64,000 nucleotides of DNA. Origin: Streptomyces sp. NBC_01276 (lineage in GTDB: Bacteria; Actinomycetota; Actinomycetes; Streptomycetales; Streptomycetaceae). Position numbers and translations under genes: made by a program. The first letter of the stretch is position 1. Every line of letters starts with the position of its first letter. Positions 1 to 7,828 of the stretch are shown one piece after another. The stretch spans positions 6,942,501 to 7,006,500 of the forward strand of contig NZ_CP108442.1 of the NCBI RefSeq assembly GCF_041435355.1, written 5' to 3'. The notes under the pieces were generated by a model that had not been told where the DNA came from, did no database searches, and worked only from the letters and a program-made list of their open reading frames with translations.

Positions 1-428
1 GGCGCGGTCAACGGAGCCAGGATCTCCTCTGCGGCGTCGGTCCGCGCGCTGCGCAGACGGCGCAGCGTGGCGCGACCGGTTTCGGTGAGCTCGATCCGGA
101 TGACGCGGCGGTTGGCCGGGTCGGGGGCGCGGCGCACGCAGTCGGCCGCCTCCAGGCCGTCCACGAGGGTGGTCACGGCCCGGGGCACGACCTCCAGGCG
201 CGTGGCCAGATCGGCCATACGGGGCGGCCGGTCACCTCCGTAGTGGGCGACGAGCCGCAGCAGCCGGCCCTGGGCCGGGGTGATCCCGAGCGGCTCCATG
301 TGGCGCTTCTGGATGCGGTGGAGCCGCCGCGTGAGGCGCAGCAGCTGCTCGGCGAGTACGCCGTCGGTGGAGTCGGGGGCGGGGTCGGCGGCGGAGTCGC
401 GGATGTCGGTCTCGGAACCGGTGCTCAT
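1..428 (-). CDS. MarR-family transcriptional regulator, 3' end off the left edge
   Basis: Reading leftward from ATG at 428 gives an open frame to the window edge (about 142 residues, stop not seen). After a disordered acidic N-terminus comes a MarR winged helix: the segment RLHRIQKRHMEPLGITPAQG, then PPRMADLATRLEVVPRAVTT (recognition helix region, about residues 70-90), then the wing with DPANRRVIRIELTETGR. Such proteins are dimeric repressors that release DNA on binding small phenolic or antibiotic ligands. It is divergent from the ABC exporter starting at 515, with inverted repeats in between, so repression of itself and the exporter is the simple inference. The ligand is unknown. Confidence 0.88.
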   Translation of the reverse strand, partial: MSTGSETDIRDSAADPAPDSTDGVLAEQLLRLTRRLHRIQKRHMEPLGITPAQGRLLRLVAHYGGDRPPRMADLATRLEVVPRAVTTLVDGLEAADCVRRAPDPANRRVIRIELTETGRATLRRLRSARTDAAEEILAPLTA

Positions 429-456
429 ACTGGGAAACAGTACCAGGACCGGATTC

Positions 457-490
457 ATTGTGAGCATAGGTAACAATGAGCTATGCTCAT
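457..490. promoter_or_regulatory. Nested inverted repeats, candidate MarR operator
   Basis: Two inverted repeats are nested in the 86-nt divergent region. The outer one pairs GTGAGCATAG (460-469) with CTATGCTCAT (481-490), 9 of 10 positions matching across an 11-nt spacer. The inner one pairs ATTGT (457-461) with ACAAT (473-477). The position, between the MarR start at 428 and the ABC gene RBS at 503-510, suits a site for a dimeric repressor acting on both genes. That MarR is the binder is inference. Confidence 0.55.
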
Positions 491-514
491 CGGAGTCTCG
501 TCAGAAGGAGGCCC

Positions 515-2509
515 ATGCGCCCCGAAGAACCGAAGTGGACCCCATCGAACGAATCCCTCGACCCCACCCGTCCGGCTCCGGCGGACCGGCCTCGCGAGCT
601 GCGGCGGATCCTCGCCCTGTTCCGGCCCTATCGCGGGCGCCTGGCCGTGGTCGGCGCCCTGGTCGGCGCCTCCTCGCTGGTCGGCGTCGCCTCGCCGTTC
701 CTGCTCAAGGCGATCCTGGACGTCGCGATCCCCGAGGGGCGTACGGGCCTGTTGAGCCTGCTCGCGCTGGGCATGATCCTCACGGCCGTCGTCACCAGCG
801 TGTTCGGTGTGCTCCAGACCCTGATCTCCACCACCGTCGGCCAGCGCGTCATGCACGACCTGCGCACCGCCGTCTACGCCCAGCTCCAGCGGATGCCACT
901 GGCCTTCTTCACCCGCACCCGCACCGGCGAGGTGCAGTCACGGATAGCCAACGACATCGGCGGCATGCAGGCGACGGTCACCTCGACGGCGACCTCGCTC
1001 GTGTCGAACCTGACCGCCGTCATCGCCACGGTCGTCGCCATGCTCGCGCTCGACTGGCGGCTCACGCTGGTCTCCCTGCTCCTGCTGCCGCTCTTCGTGT
1101 GGATCAGCCGCCGCGTGGGCCGCGAGCGCAAGAAGATCACCACGCAGCGTCAGAAGCAGATGGCGGCCATGGCGGCCACCGTCACCGAATCCCTCTCCGT
1201 GAGCGGCATCCTCCTCGGCCGCACCATGGGCCGGTCCGATTCCCTGACCAAGGCCTTCTCCGAGGAGTCCGAGAAGCTCGTCGGGCTGGAGGTGCGCTCC
1301 AGCATGGCCGGGCGCTGGCGGATGTCGACCATCGGCATCGTCATGGCCGCCATGCCCGCGCTCATCTACTGGGCTGCGGGCATAGCCCTGCAGACCGGTG
1401 CCCCCTCGCTCTCCGTCGGCACCCTCGTCGCCTTCGTCACGCTCCAGCAGGGCCTGTTCCGGCCCGCCGTGAGCCTCCTTTCGACGGGTGTGCAGATCCA
1501 GACCTCGCTCGCCCTGTTCGCCCGGATCTTCGAGTACCTCGACCTGCCGGTGGACATCACCGAGCGCGAGGCTCCCGTGAAGCTGGACCGGGCGAAGGGT
1601 GAGATCCGCCTGGAGGACGTGCACTTCTCCTACGAGGCCAAGGACGGCCCGACCCTCACCGGCATCGACATCACCGTCCCGGCCGGCGGCTCCCTCGCCG
1701 TCGTGGGCCCGACCGGTTCGGGCAAGAGCACCCTCAGCTACCTGGTGCCCCGGCTCTACGACGTGACCGGCGGCCGGGTCGCCCTCGACGGGGTGGACGT
1801 GCGCGACCTCGACTTCGACTCGCTGGCCCGCTCCATAGGCGTGGTCTCCCAGGAGACCTACCTCTTCCACGCCTCCGTGGGGGACAACCTGCGCTTCGCC
1901 AAACCGGACGCCACCGATGAGGAGATCGCCGAGGCGGCGCGGGCGGCCCAGATCCACGACCACATCGAATCCCTGCCCGACGGGTACGACACCCTGGTCG
2001 GCGAGCGCGGCTACCGCTTCTCCGGAGGTGAGAAGCAGCGCCTGGCCATCGCCCGTACGATCCTGCGCGATCCGCCAGTGCTCATCCTCGACGAGGCGAC
2101 CAGCGCCCTCGACACCCGCACCGAGCACGCCGTGCAGCGGGCCATCGACAACCTGTCCCGGGGTCGCACCACCATCACCATCGCGCACCGGCTCTCCACC
2201 GTCCGGGACGCCGACCAGATCGTGGTCCTGGACGCGGGCAGGATCGCCGAGCGTGGCACGCACGAGGAACTGCTGGGGGCCGGAGGCCGCTACGCCGCCC
2301 TGGTCCGCCGGGATCGCGACGCAGCGCAGGCGACGCCCGGAGTGCGCGAGCCTGTCGCGGGCACGACCGAGGGCACGACCGAGGGCACGACCGAGGGCGC
2401 AACCGAAAGCACGACCGAAAGCGCGACCGAAAGTACGGCCGTGGACCCGGCCGAAGGCGCGGGCCGGGGAATGCCGGGGGAGCCCATGCCGACTCCGGTG
2501 AACGTGTGA
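515..2509 (+). CDS. ABC exporter, fused membrane and ATPase domains
   Basis: A 664-residue half-transporter of the MsbA/multidrug type: an N-terminal membrane domain of about six helices (residues 40-330) followed by an ATPase domain (about 360-600). Walker A GPTGSGKST lies near residue 397, the signature FSGGEKQR near 502 and Walker B VLILDEATSALD near 522, with the H-loop IAHRLST after it, so the ATPase looks intact. It probably homodimerises in the cytoplasmic membrane and exports a hydrophobic compound. The ATG at 515 is chosen because GAAGGAG sits 5 nt upstream; an in-frame ATG at 476 lies inside the operator-like repeats. The C-terminal tail carries Thr-Glu repeats. The divergent MarR gene suggests substrate-induced expression. 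Confidence 0.9.
   Translation: MRPEEPKWTPSNESLDPTRPAPADRPRELRRILALFRPYRGRLAVVGALVGASSLVGVASPFLLKAILDVAIPEGRTGLLSLLALGMILTAVVTSVFGVLQTLISTTVGQRVMHDLRTAVYAQLQRMPLAFFTRTRTGEVQSRIANDIGGMQATVTSTATSLVSNLTAVIATVVAMLALDWRLTLVSLLLLPLFVWISRRVGRERKKITTQRQKQMAAMAATVTESLSVSGILLGRTMGRSDSLTKAFSEESEKLVGLEVRSSMAGRWRMSTIGIVMAAMPALIYWAAGIALQTGAPSLSVGTLVAFVTLQQGLFRPAVSLLSTGVQIQTSLALFARIFEYLDLPVDITEREAPVKLDRAKGEIRLEDVHFSYEAKDGPTLTGIDITVPAGGSLAVVGPTGSGKSTLSYLVPRLYDVTGGRVALDGVDVRDLDFDSLARSIGVVSQETYLFHASVGDNLRFAKPDATDEEIAEAARAAQIHDHIESLPDGYDTLVGERGYRFSGGEKQRLAIARTILRDPPVLILDEATSALDTRTEHAVQRAIDNLSRGRTTITIAHRLSTVRDADQIVVLDAGRIAERGTHEELLGAGGRYAALVRRDRDAAQATPGVREPVAGTTEGTTEGTTEGATESTTESATESTAVDPAEGAGRGMPGEPMPTPVNV
2360..2440 (+). 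repeat. 12-bp tandem repeats inside the ABC gene
   Basis: Three exact copies of GGCACGACCGAG are followed by about four degenerate 12-bp copies. The unit is in frame and encodes TEGT/TEST repeats in the acidic C-terminal tail after the ATPase domain. Copy number is likely to vary between strains; the tail is probably disordered. Confidence 0.8.
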
Positions 2510-2572
2510 TCGTATGACTTGCTTGGGTGGGTAATGCCGCAAAGGCGGCGGTATGCGGTTTAGCGTGCCCGT

Positions 2573-3424
2573 ATGCATGATGAGTCCCGGCCGCCACCAC
2601 GCCGTTCCCGGCTCACCCGCCGGGGCCGCCTGGCGCTCTTCCTCGGCATGCTGCTCGGGCTCGGGGCGGCCGTCCTGATCCCGCTGCTGCCCCGTGAGGA
2701 ACCGCCGGAGAAACCGCGCCAGTTGCTGATCCCCGAAGGCTGGCGGGCCCCGCAGGTCTACGCCGCCATCGACCGCGAGCTCCGGCTCCCCCTCGGTGCC
2801 ACGAAGAAGGCCGTCGCCACGGCCGCACTGGCCCTGCCGGCGGAGGCCAAGGGCAACCCGGAGGGCTACCTCTTCCCGGCCACCTACCCGGTGACCTCGA
2901 AGTCCACCCCGACCGCGCTGCTCGCGTACATGGTGGAGACGGCGAACCGGAACCTCGCCACGAAAGCCGTCGCCGACGGCGGCAAGGCGCACGGGATGAC
3001 CCCGTACCAGACGGCCACCCTCGCCAGCATCATCGAGGCGGAGGCCCAGACCCCGGCGGACATGGGCAAGGTCGCGCGCGTCGTGCACAACCGGCTGGCG
3101 AAGTCGATGCCGCTGCAGATGGACTCCACCCTCAACTACGCGCTCAACCGCAGCACCCTCGACACCAAGCTGAGCGACACCCGGATCGACCACCCGTTCA
3201 ACACCTACGAACGCCAGGGTCTGCCCCCCACCCCGATCGACAGCCCCGGGCTGCGCGCCATGGCGGCGGCGGTCGCGCCGACCCCCGGCGACTGGCTGTT
3301 CTTCGTCACGGTGAAACCGGGCGACACCCGCTTCTCGGCCACCTATGAGGAGCACAAGAAGCACGTGGCGGAGTTCAACCGTCTCCGGGCGGCGGCGGGG
3401 GCGCCCGCGCCCCGGGGTTCCTGA
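2573..3424 (+). CDS. mltG: MltG-like endolytic murein transglycosylase (YceG family)
   Basis: The 283-residue protein has a short basic cytoplasmic N-terminus (RRSRLTRRGR), one membrane helix (about residues 22-42) and an extracytoplasmic YceG domain. Family motifs are clear: ASIIEAEAQ with the conserved glutamate at residue 155, KVARVVHNRL, MPLQMDSTLNYAL, and the C-terminal NTYERQGLPPTPIDSPG plus GDWLFFV. MltG enzymes cleave nascent glycan strands next to the membrane and end peptidoglycan polymerisation. It is shorter than many homologues, with little N-terminal LysM-like region. It is 63 nt downstream of the ABC gene on the same strand but has no evident functional link to it. Confidence 0.85.
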   Translation: MHDESRPPPRRSRLTRRGRLALFLGMLLGLGAAVLIPLLPREEPPEKPRQLLIPEGWRAPQVYAAIDRELRLPLGATKKAVATAALALPAEAKGNPEGYLFPATYPVTSKSTPTALLAYMVETANRNLATKAVADGGKAHGMTPYQTATLASIIEAEAQTPADMGKVARVVHNRLAKSMPLQMDSTLNYALNRSTLDTKLSDTRIDHPFNTYERQGLPPTPIDSPGLRAMAAAVAPTPGDWLFFVTVKPGDTRFSATYEEHKKHVAEFNRLRAAAGAPAPRGS

Positions 3425-3491
3425 GCCCCGGGGCCGGGTCAGGGGCCGGAGCCCCGGCCCCGGCGGACGTTCCGTGCATCCGCGCGGGTTC

Positions 3492-4595
3492 TCAGTCGGC
3501 GCCGCCGACCCGTGCGGCGGCCGGCTCCCGGTCCAGCAGGCGACGGATCTCGCGGACGGCGGTGGCGCCCGCGCGGTTGGCGCCGATCGTCGAGGCCGAC
3601 GGGCCGTAGCCGACCAGGTGGACGCGCTCGTCCCGTACGGCCCTGGTGCCCTCGACCCGGATGCCGCCGCCCGGCTCGCGCAGCCGCAGCGGGGCCAGGT
3701 GGTCGACGGCGGCCCGGAAGCCGGTGGCCCAGAGGATCACGTCGGCCTCCACCCGGCCGCCGTCCGCCCAGGCGGCCCCGGAGGCGGTGAGGTGGTCGAA
3801 GACGGGCCGTCGCTCCAGGACCCCGGAGGCGAGCCCCGCCCGGACGGCCTCGTTGAGGGGCAGGCCGGTCACGCTGACCACGCTCTGCGGGGGCAGACCG
3901 CGCCGGACCCGTTCCTCCACGAGTGCCACCGCCGCCCGGCCCTCGGCCTCCCCGAAGGTCCCCTCGCGGAACACGGGGGGCCTGCGCGTGACCCACGTGG
4001 TCTCCGCCGCCACCTCGGCGATCTCCAGCAGGTGCTGCACCGCCGAGGTGCCGCCGCCGACCACGATGACGCGGGCCCCGGCGAACTCCCGCGGGCCGGG
4101 GTAGTTCGCCGTGTGCAGCTGCCGGCCCCGGAACAGTTCCTGGCCCGGGTAACGCGGCCAGAACGGCCGGTCCCAGGTGCCGGTGGCGTTGACCAGCGCC
4201 CGCGCCGACCAGGTGCCCGCCGTCGATTCGACGAGCAGCCGGCCGGCCGGGCCGTCGCCGGCGTCGCGCACCGCCGTCACGTCCACGGGCCGGCGGACGC
4301 GCAGGCCGAAGCGCTCCTCGTACGCCGCGAAGTACGCGCCGATCACCTCGGACGAGGGCCGCAGCGGATCGGCGTCGACCAGTTCCATGCCGGGCAGGGC
4401 GTGCATGCCGTGGACCTTGCCGTAGGTGAGCGAGGGCCAGCGGAACTGCCAGGCGCCGCCCGGCCGCGGGGCGTGGTCCAGGACCACGTGTTCGATCCCC
4501 GCCCTGGCCAGGTGGTAGGCGCCGGACAGGCCCGCCTGTCCGGCCCCGACGACCACCACGTCCACCTCTGCGGCGTCCCGCACCATTTCGTTCAC
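3492..4595 (-). CDS. FAD/NAD(P)-dependent flavin monooxygenase
   Basis: The 367-residue protein has the FAD Rossmann motif VVVGAGQAGLSGAYHLA near residue 15, WQFRWPSLTYGKVHGM near 50, and a second dinucleotide motif VVVGGGTSAVQHLLEIAEV near 160 for NADPH. C-terminal VILWATGFRAAVDHL is typical of flavin-containing and Baeyer-Villiger type monooxygenases. The substrate cannot be told. The first start is GTG at 4595; ATG at 4586 is an alternative and neither has a strong ribosome binding site. The gene is monocistronic, converging on mltG across a 67-nt gap. Confidence 0.8.
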   Translation of the reverse strand: MNEMVRDAAEVDVVVVGAGQAGLSGAYHLARAGIEHVVLDHAPRPGGAWQFRWPSLTYGKVHGMHALPGMELVDADPLRPSSEVIGAYFAAYEERFGLRVRRPVDVTAVRDAGDGPAGRLLVESTAGTWSARALVNATGTWDRPFWPRYPGQELFRGRQLHTANYPGPREFAGARVIVVGGGTSAVQHLLEIAEVAAETTWVTRRPPVFREGTFGEAEGRAAVALVEERVRRGLPPQSVVSVTGLPLNEAVRAGLASGVLERRPVFDHLTASGAAWADGGRVEADVILWATGFRAAVDHLAPLRLREPGGGIRVEGTRAVRDERVHLVGYGPSASTIGANRAGATAVREIRRLLDREPAAARVGGAD

Positions 4596-4690
4596 AGTTC
4601 TACTAACTCGGGGCGGCCCCCCGCTCTTCCCCGCCCGCCGGCAGGCCGCCCCACGGACGCCCCGTCTCCGCCGCCGGAACGGGGCGTGCC

Positions 4691-4744
4691 GCGCGAAGCC
4701 CCCGTGCGGCGGCGGGGGAACGTCGCCGCACGGGGGCTTCGCGC
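4691..4744 (-). terminator. Strong hairpin terminator after the cysteine-rich gene
   Basis: A 21-bp perfect stem (4691-4711 pairing with 4724-4744) encloses a 12-nt loop. It lies 48 nt beyond the stop codon of the leftward gene ending at 4792 and ahead of the monooxygenase start, as expected of an intrinsic terminator. As usual for high-GC actinobacteria there is no clear U-tract. Confidence 0.8.
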
Positions 4745-4791
4745 CACGTCGCGCGCGGTGCGCCGGCGTGCCGTTTCGGGTGCGCCGGAGG

Positions 4792-5277
4792 TCAGGCGGA
4801 ATCCGCTATCCAGGCGGCCAGTTGCTCCGGTGTCGTGGACGGGTCCGCCACCAGGGTGGCGAGTTCGTCCTCCCGGAAGGTGGCCGTGGTGACGGCCGGG
4901 CAGCGGTGGCAGGCGGCCACCCCCGACTGCTGCCACCACTGGCACCGCGTACGCAGGTGGCACCGCGGGACCGCACGGGTGTCCGCCGTGGCCGAGGGCA
5001 GGGTCAGGACCCGCTCCACCAGGGAGCAGTCGTCGCCCCGCCGGTTGGCGCAGGCGGAGACGCAGTGCGAGGCGAAGCGCAGGACCCGGGTCGGCTCGAT
5101 CCCCTCGGGGAGGGTGCCGAGCACCTCGGACGCCGGGACCGGATCGGCGAGGTAGACCACCTGGCCGTCAGCCGCCGAACGCACGCCGAGGACCACGGAC
5201 TCGGGGGCCCGTGCCTCGCCGCTGGGGCACCAGGTCGCCGGTGCCGTCGCCGTCTGGTCGCTTCCCACGGTGCTCAC
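4792..5277 (-). CDS. Cysteine-rich protein of unknown function, possible metal or Fe-S site
   Basis: A 161-residue soluble protein not confidently recognised. Nine cysteines are spaced in two groups: Cys72-x3-Cys76-x7-Cys84 (inside HCVSACANRRGDDCS) and Cys106-x5-Cys112-x10-Cys123-x2-Cys126 (ending in ACHRCP), plus Cys17. Spacing of this kind fits a metal or iron-sulfur site, which is inference. The C-terminus ends in a helical segment, TTPEQLAAWIADSA. GTG at 5277 is the start; the gene is 8 nt downstream of a small exported protein gene and is followed by a strong terminator, so the two form an operon. I have a weak memory of similar proteins labelled nitrogen-fixation related in sequence records, but cannot support that. 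Confidence 0.7.
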   Translation of the reverse strand: MSTVGSDQTATAPATWCPSGEARAPESVVLGVRSAADGQVVYLADPVPASEVLGTLPEGIEPTRVLRFASHCVSACANRRGDDCSLVERVLTLPSATADTRAVPRCHLRTRCQWWQQSGVAACHRCPAVTTATFREDELATLVADPSTTPEQLAAWIADSA

Positions 5278-5285
5278 CCGGCCCG

Positions 5286-5531
5286 TCAGCCGTCGACGGC
5301 GTCGCTCGACGCCAGGACCTCACGGCCGACGGGGTCGCCGAGGGTGCCCTGGAGTCCGAGGGCCTGCTCCCGCTCCACCGCCTGCGCGAGGTTCTGGTGC
5401 AGCTGCTCCACCGAGGTGATGCGGGCGCCGCCCGGAGCCGCGTTCGCCGTGCCGACCGCGGTCATCGCGATACCCGCCGCCATCACGACCGCGGCGCCGC
5501 CGGCCGCCAGTTTGTTCCGGTTCATTTCCAT
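5286..5531 (-). CDS. Small exported protein of unknown function
   Basis: An 81-residue product starting at ATG 5531, with AGGAGAGGG ahead of it; ATG 5525 is a second possible start. A short charged N-region (MEMNRNK) leads into a hydrophobic stretch (residues 9-28) and a signal peptidase I-like site TANA/APGG near residue 32. The predicted mature chain is about 49 residues, helical in appearance (SVEQLHQNLAQAVEREQALG) and ends DPVGREVLASSDAVDG. It has no cysteine and no recognised domain. It is the first gene of a two-gene unit with the cysteine-rich protein 8 nt downstream, so the two may act together. Confidence 0.7.
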   Translation of the reverse strand: MEMNRNKLAAGGAAVVMAAGIAMTAVGTANAAPGGARITSVEQLHQNLAQAVEREQALGLQGTLGDPVGREVLASSDAVDG

Positions 5532-5680
5532 CGAGCCCTCTCCTGGTCCGGGCGGCGTGCTCTCCCGCCGCCGAGGGCCCGAGCGTAGGAGCGGCGGGCG
5601 GGCCGAGGGGGCAGTTCCCTGGGGCAGTTCAAGCCGTTCTTCGACCCCGGCGGCGGGGCCCGGGAGGGCTGGGGAGGGGC

Positions 5681-6358
5681 TCAGGTGGACGTGCGGGAGA
5701 ACAGCCACGCGCGGGCCTTCTCCGCGCTGAACTCCCGCTGCCCGCCCGCGAAGAGCAGGCCCGCGCCGGCGAAGGCCGGATCGCCGGCGGTGTCCGGAAC
5801 GTAGGGGACCGCCAGGCAGTCCATGCCGGCGGCGTGCGCGGCGCGGGCGCCCGGAGCCGCGTCCTCCACGACCACGCAGTCGGCCGGCGCGGCGCCGAGC
5901 CGGCGGGCCGCCTCCAGGAACACGTCCGGGGCGGGTTTGCCCCGCGCGACCTCCTCGGCCGAGACCACCGTGGTCAGCAGTGCGTCCAGCCCGGTGCCCG
6001 CCAGTACCGCGTCGATCGCCTCGCGCGAGGAGCCGGAGGCCACCGCCATCGGAACGCCCCGCGCGTGCAGCAGCTCCACGAACCTCCGCATCTCCGGGTA
6101 CGCCTCGGTGCGGGCGCGGGCCAGCTCCAGGTAGGCGGCGTTCTGCTCCGCGAGCAGCTGCTCCACCGGGGCGTCGAGCCCGTGGCGTTCCTTGAGGACC
6201 TCCAGTGTCTCCAGGGTGCCGATGCCGATGAAGCGGGAGTGCTGCTCCCAGGTGAAATCGGGGACCCCGTGACGTTCCAGCGTGAGGCGGCCCGATTCGT
6301 AGTAGTTCGGCTCGCTGTCCACGAGGGTGCCATCGAGATCGAATATGACGGAAATCAT
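5681..6358 (-). CDS. HAD-family hydrolase, beta-phosphoglucomutase-like
   Basis: The 225-residue chain has all four HAD motifs: FDLDGTLVDSE at residues 6-16 (nucleophile Asp and acid/base Asp), VASGSS in the middle (motif II Ser), GKPAPDVF (motif III Lys) and VVEDAAPG (motif IV acidic pair), with a helical cap between motifs I and II. It is expected to dephosphorylate, or act as a mutase on, a small phosphorylated sugar or nucleotide. ATG 6358 places the motif at the usual distance from the N-terminus; an in-frame ATG at 6400, 4 nt after the Lrp stop codon, would add 14 residues and couple it to that gene. Confidence 0.85.
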   Translation of the reverse strand: MISVIFDLDGTLVDSEPNYYESGRLTLERHGVPDFTWEQHSRFIGIGTLETLEVLKERHGLDAPVEQLLAEQNAAYLELARARTEAYPEMRRFVELLHARGVPMAVASGSSREAIDAVLAGTGLDALLTTVVSAEEVARGKPAPDVFLEAARRLGAAPADCVVVEDAAPGARAAHAAGMDCLAVPYVPDTAGDPAFAGAGLLFAGGQREFSAEKARAWLFSRTST

Positions 6359-6404
6359 CCGTTCTGCCTGTCCTGTCCGTCGCGTACCTGTCCACGCCAT
6401 CCTG

Positions 6405-6899
6405 TCAGGGTTTGCGGACCGCTCGCCCCGCCGCTTCCCGGCCCACGGACTCGACCAGCGGCAGCAGTCGGTGGGCCACCCGCTCGCGCAGGGCCACCTC
6501 GGTACGGGTGCGGACCACCCCCGGCAGCCGGATCAGCTGCTGGATCACGTCCTCCAGATGGGCGTTGTCCCGGGCCGCCACACGGGTCAGCAGGTCCCCG
6601 CCGCCGGTGATCGAGAAGGCCTCGATGATCTCCGGGACGGCGGCGAGCGCGTCGCCGACCTCGTCCAGGTCCCCCTGGGTGACCTCGATGTGCACGAAGG
6701 CCAGGACGGGGTGGCCCAGTGCGGCGGGCGAGAGGGCGGGGCCGGTTCCGGTGATCACCCCGGTCCGCTCCAGCCGGTCCAGCCGGGCCTGGAGGGTGCC
6801 GCGGGCCACGCCGAGGATCCGGGCGTACTCGCGGACGCTGGTGCGCGGCTGCTCGATCAGCAGGCGCAGGATCAGGGTGTCGAGTTCGTCCACCGCCAT
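6405..6899 (-). CDS. Lrp/AsnC-family transcriptional regulator
   Basis: A 164-residue protein with N-terminal helix-turn-helix (LDTLILRLLIEQPRTSVREYARILGVARGTLQARLDRLERTGVI) and a C-terminal RAM ligand/oligomerisation domain (AFVHIEVTQGD to SITGGGDLLTRVAARDNAHLEDVIQQLIRLPGVVRTRT). The family forms octamers and usually senses amino acids. It lies between the HAD gene and the DUF1295 gene, all leftward; the 26-nt gap to the DUF1295 stop codon means it could be read from the fatty-acid operon or from its own promoter. Confidence 0.9.
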   Translation of the reverse strand: MAVDELDTLILRLLIEQPRTSVREYARILGVARGTLQARLDRLERTGVITGTGPALSPAALGHPVLAFVHIEVTQGDLDEVGDALAAVPEIIEAFSITGGGDLLTRVAARDNAHLEDVIQQLIRLPGVVRTRTEVALRERVAHRLLPLVESVGREAAGRAVRKP

Positions 6900-6925
6900 G
6901 CCAGGACTGTACCAATGGCCCGGGA

Positions 6926-7828
6926 TCACCCCTTTCCGGCGCGACCGGGACCCCGGATGTCGCCCCGCTTCGGCGGCCACGGCAGGAACCCGCTGGTCCG
7001 GGCCCGGTACGCGGCGTAGCCCGGCCGGTCTGCCATGTGCCGCTCCAGCAGCCGCTTCCCGCTTCCCGCGATCAGCAGGTACGACATCACCAGCGGGGAC
7101 ACGACGGACACCGCGGCCGCCTGCGCCGACCCGCACGCGATCAGGAAGAGCCCCCACCAGACGCAGAAGTCGCCGAAGTAGTTCGGATGCCGGGTCCACG
7201 ACCACAGCCCCCGGTCCATGATCCTGCCCCGGTTCGTGGGATCCGCGGTGAACCGGGCCAGCTGGTGGTCGCCCACCGCCTCGAAGACGATCCCGCAGAG
7301 CCACAGCAGGCTCCCCGCCACCGCGAGCCCGACCGGGCCACCCGGACCGCCGGCCCCACCCGGGCCACCGGTCCCACCCGGACCGCCGTACCCGCCCGGA
7401 CCGCCGGCCCCGCCCCACCCGTGGTCCACGTACGCACCCGCCTGCACCGGCAGCGACACCAGCCACACCAGCGCCGCCTGAAGCAGGTACACCATCCGCA
7501 GCGCGTACAGGTTCCGGCTCCCCGGGGCCCGCGCCAGCATCCGCTCGTACCGGGGGTCCTCCCCGCGCCCCCGTCCCCGCCACGCGATGTGCCCGGCCAG
7601 CCGCAGCCCCCACACCACCGTGAGCACGGTCAGCAGCAGTCCGCGCCCGCCGCCCCCGCCCGACATCCCGTACGTGGCCACCGCGACGGCGGCGAAGCCC
7701 AGGCCCCACGCCACGTCCACCACCCGGTGGGTGCCCCTGCGCACCCCCACCGCGAACGCGAGCAGCATGACGCCCACGGCCGCGCCGGCCGCCACGGCCA
7801 GGTTGACCCCGAAGGGACCCCAGTTCAC
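6926..7828 (-). CDS. DUF1295 membrane protein (steroid 5-alpha-reductase-like fold)
   Basis: A 300-residue polytopic membrane protein. The family signature is near the C-terminus: WSWTRHPNYFGDFCVWWGLFLIACG followed by KRLLERHMADRPGYAAYRARTSGFLPWPP. DUF1295 proteins resemble steroid reductases and isoprenylcysteine methyltransferases and are thought to act on lipids. A glycine-rich insert of about 30 residues sits in a loop before the membrane segment VGLAVAGSLLWLCGIVFEAVG. The start is GTG 7828, overlapping the stop codon of the upstream methyltransferase by 4 nt (GTGA), so it is the last gene of a tightly coupled operon of amine oxidase-like, DUF1365 and methyltransferase genes. A role in membrane fatty acid or lipid reduction is inferred. 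Confidence 0.85.
   Translation of the reverse strand: MNWGPFGVNLAVAAGAAVGVMLLAFAVGVRRGTHRVVDVAWGLGFAAVAVATYGMSGGGGGRGLLLTVLTVVWGLRLAGHIAWRGRGRGEDPRYERMLARAPGSRNLYALRMVYLLQAALVWLVSLPVQAGAYVDHGWGGAGGPGGYGGPGGTGGPGGAGGPGGPVGLAVAGSLLWLCGIVFEAVGDHQLARFTADPTNRGRIMDRGLWSWTRHPNYFGDFCVWWGLFLIACGSAQAAAVSVVSPLVMSYLLIAGSGKRLLERHMADRPGYAAYRARTSGFLPWPPKRGDIRGPGRAGKG
7331..7420 (-). repeat. Gly-Gly-X repeat region inside the DUF1295 gene
   Basis: Low-complexity DNA reading about nine successive GG-x triplets (GGP, GGY, GGT, GGA variants) in the protein. It is in frame and lies in a predicted loop between membrane helices. It looks like a repeat expansion and is likely to vary in length between relatives. 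Confidence 0.7.

Noticed and set aside
2360..2440. CRISPR-like or regulatory repeat in the ABC gene
   Set aside because: The units are in frame, adjacent without spacers, and encode a protein tail.
938..3364. Very long leftward open frame opposite the ABC and mltG genes
   Set aside because: A GC-rich shadow: no start signal, Gly/Arg/His-rich composition, and both strands below it have strong coding motifs on the other strand.
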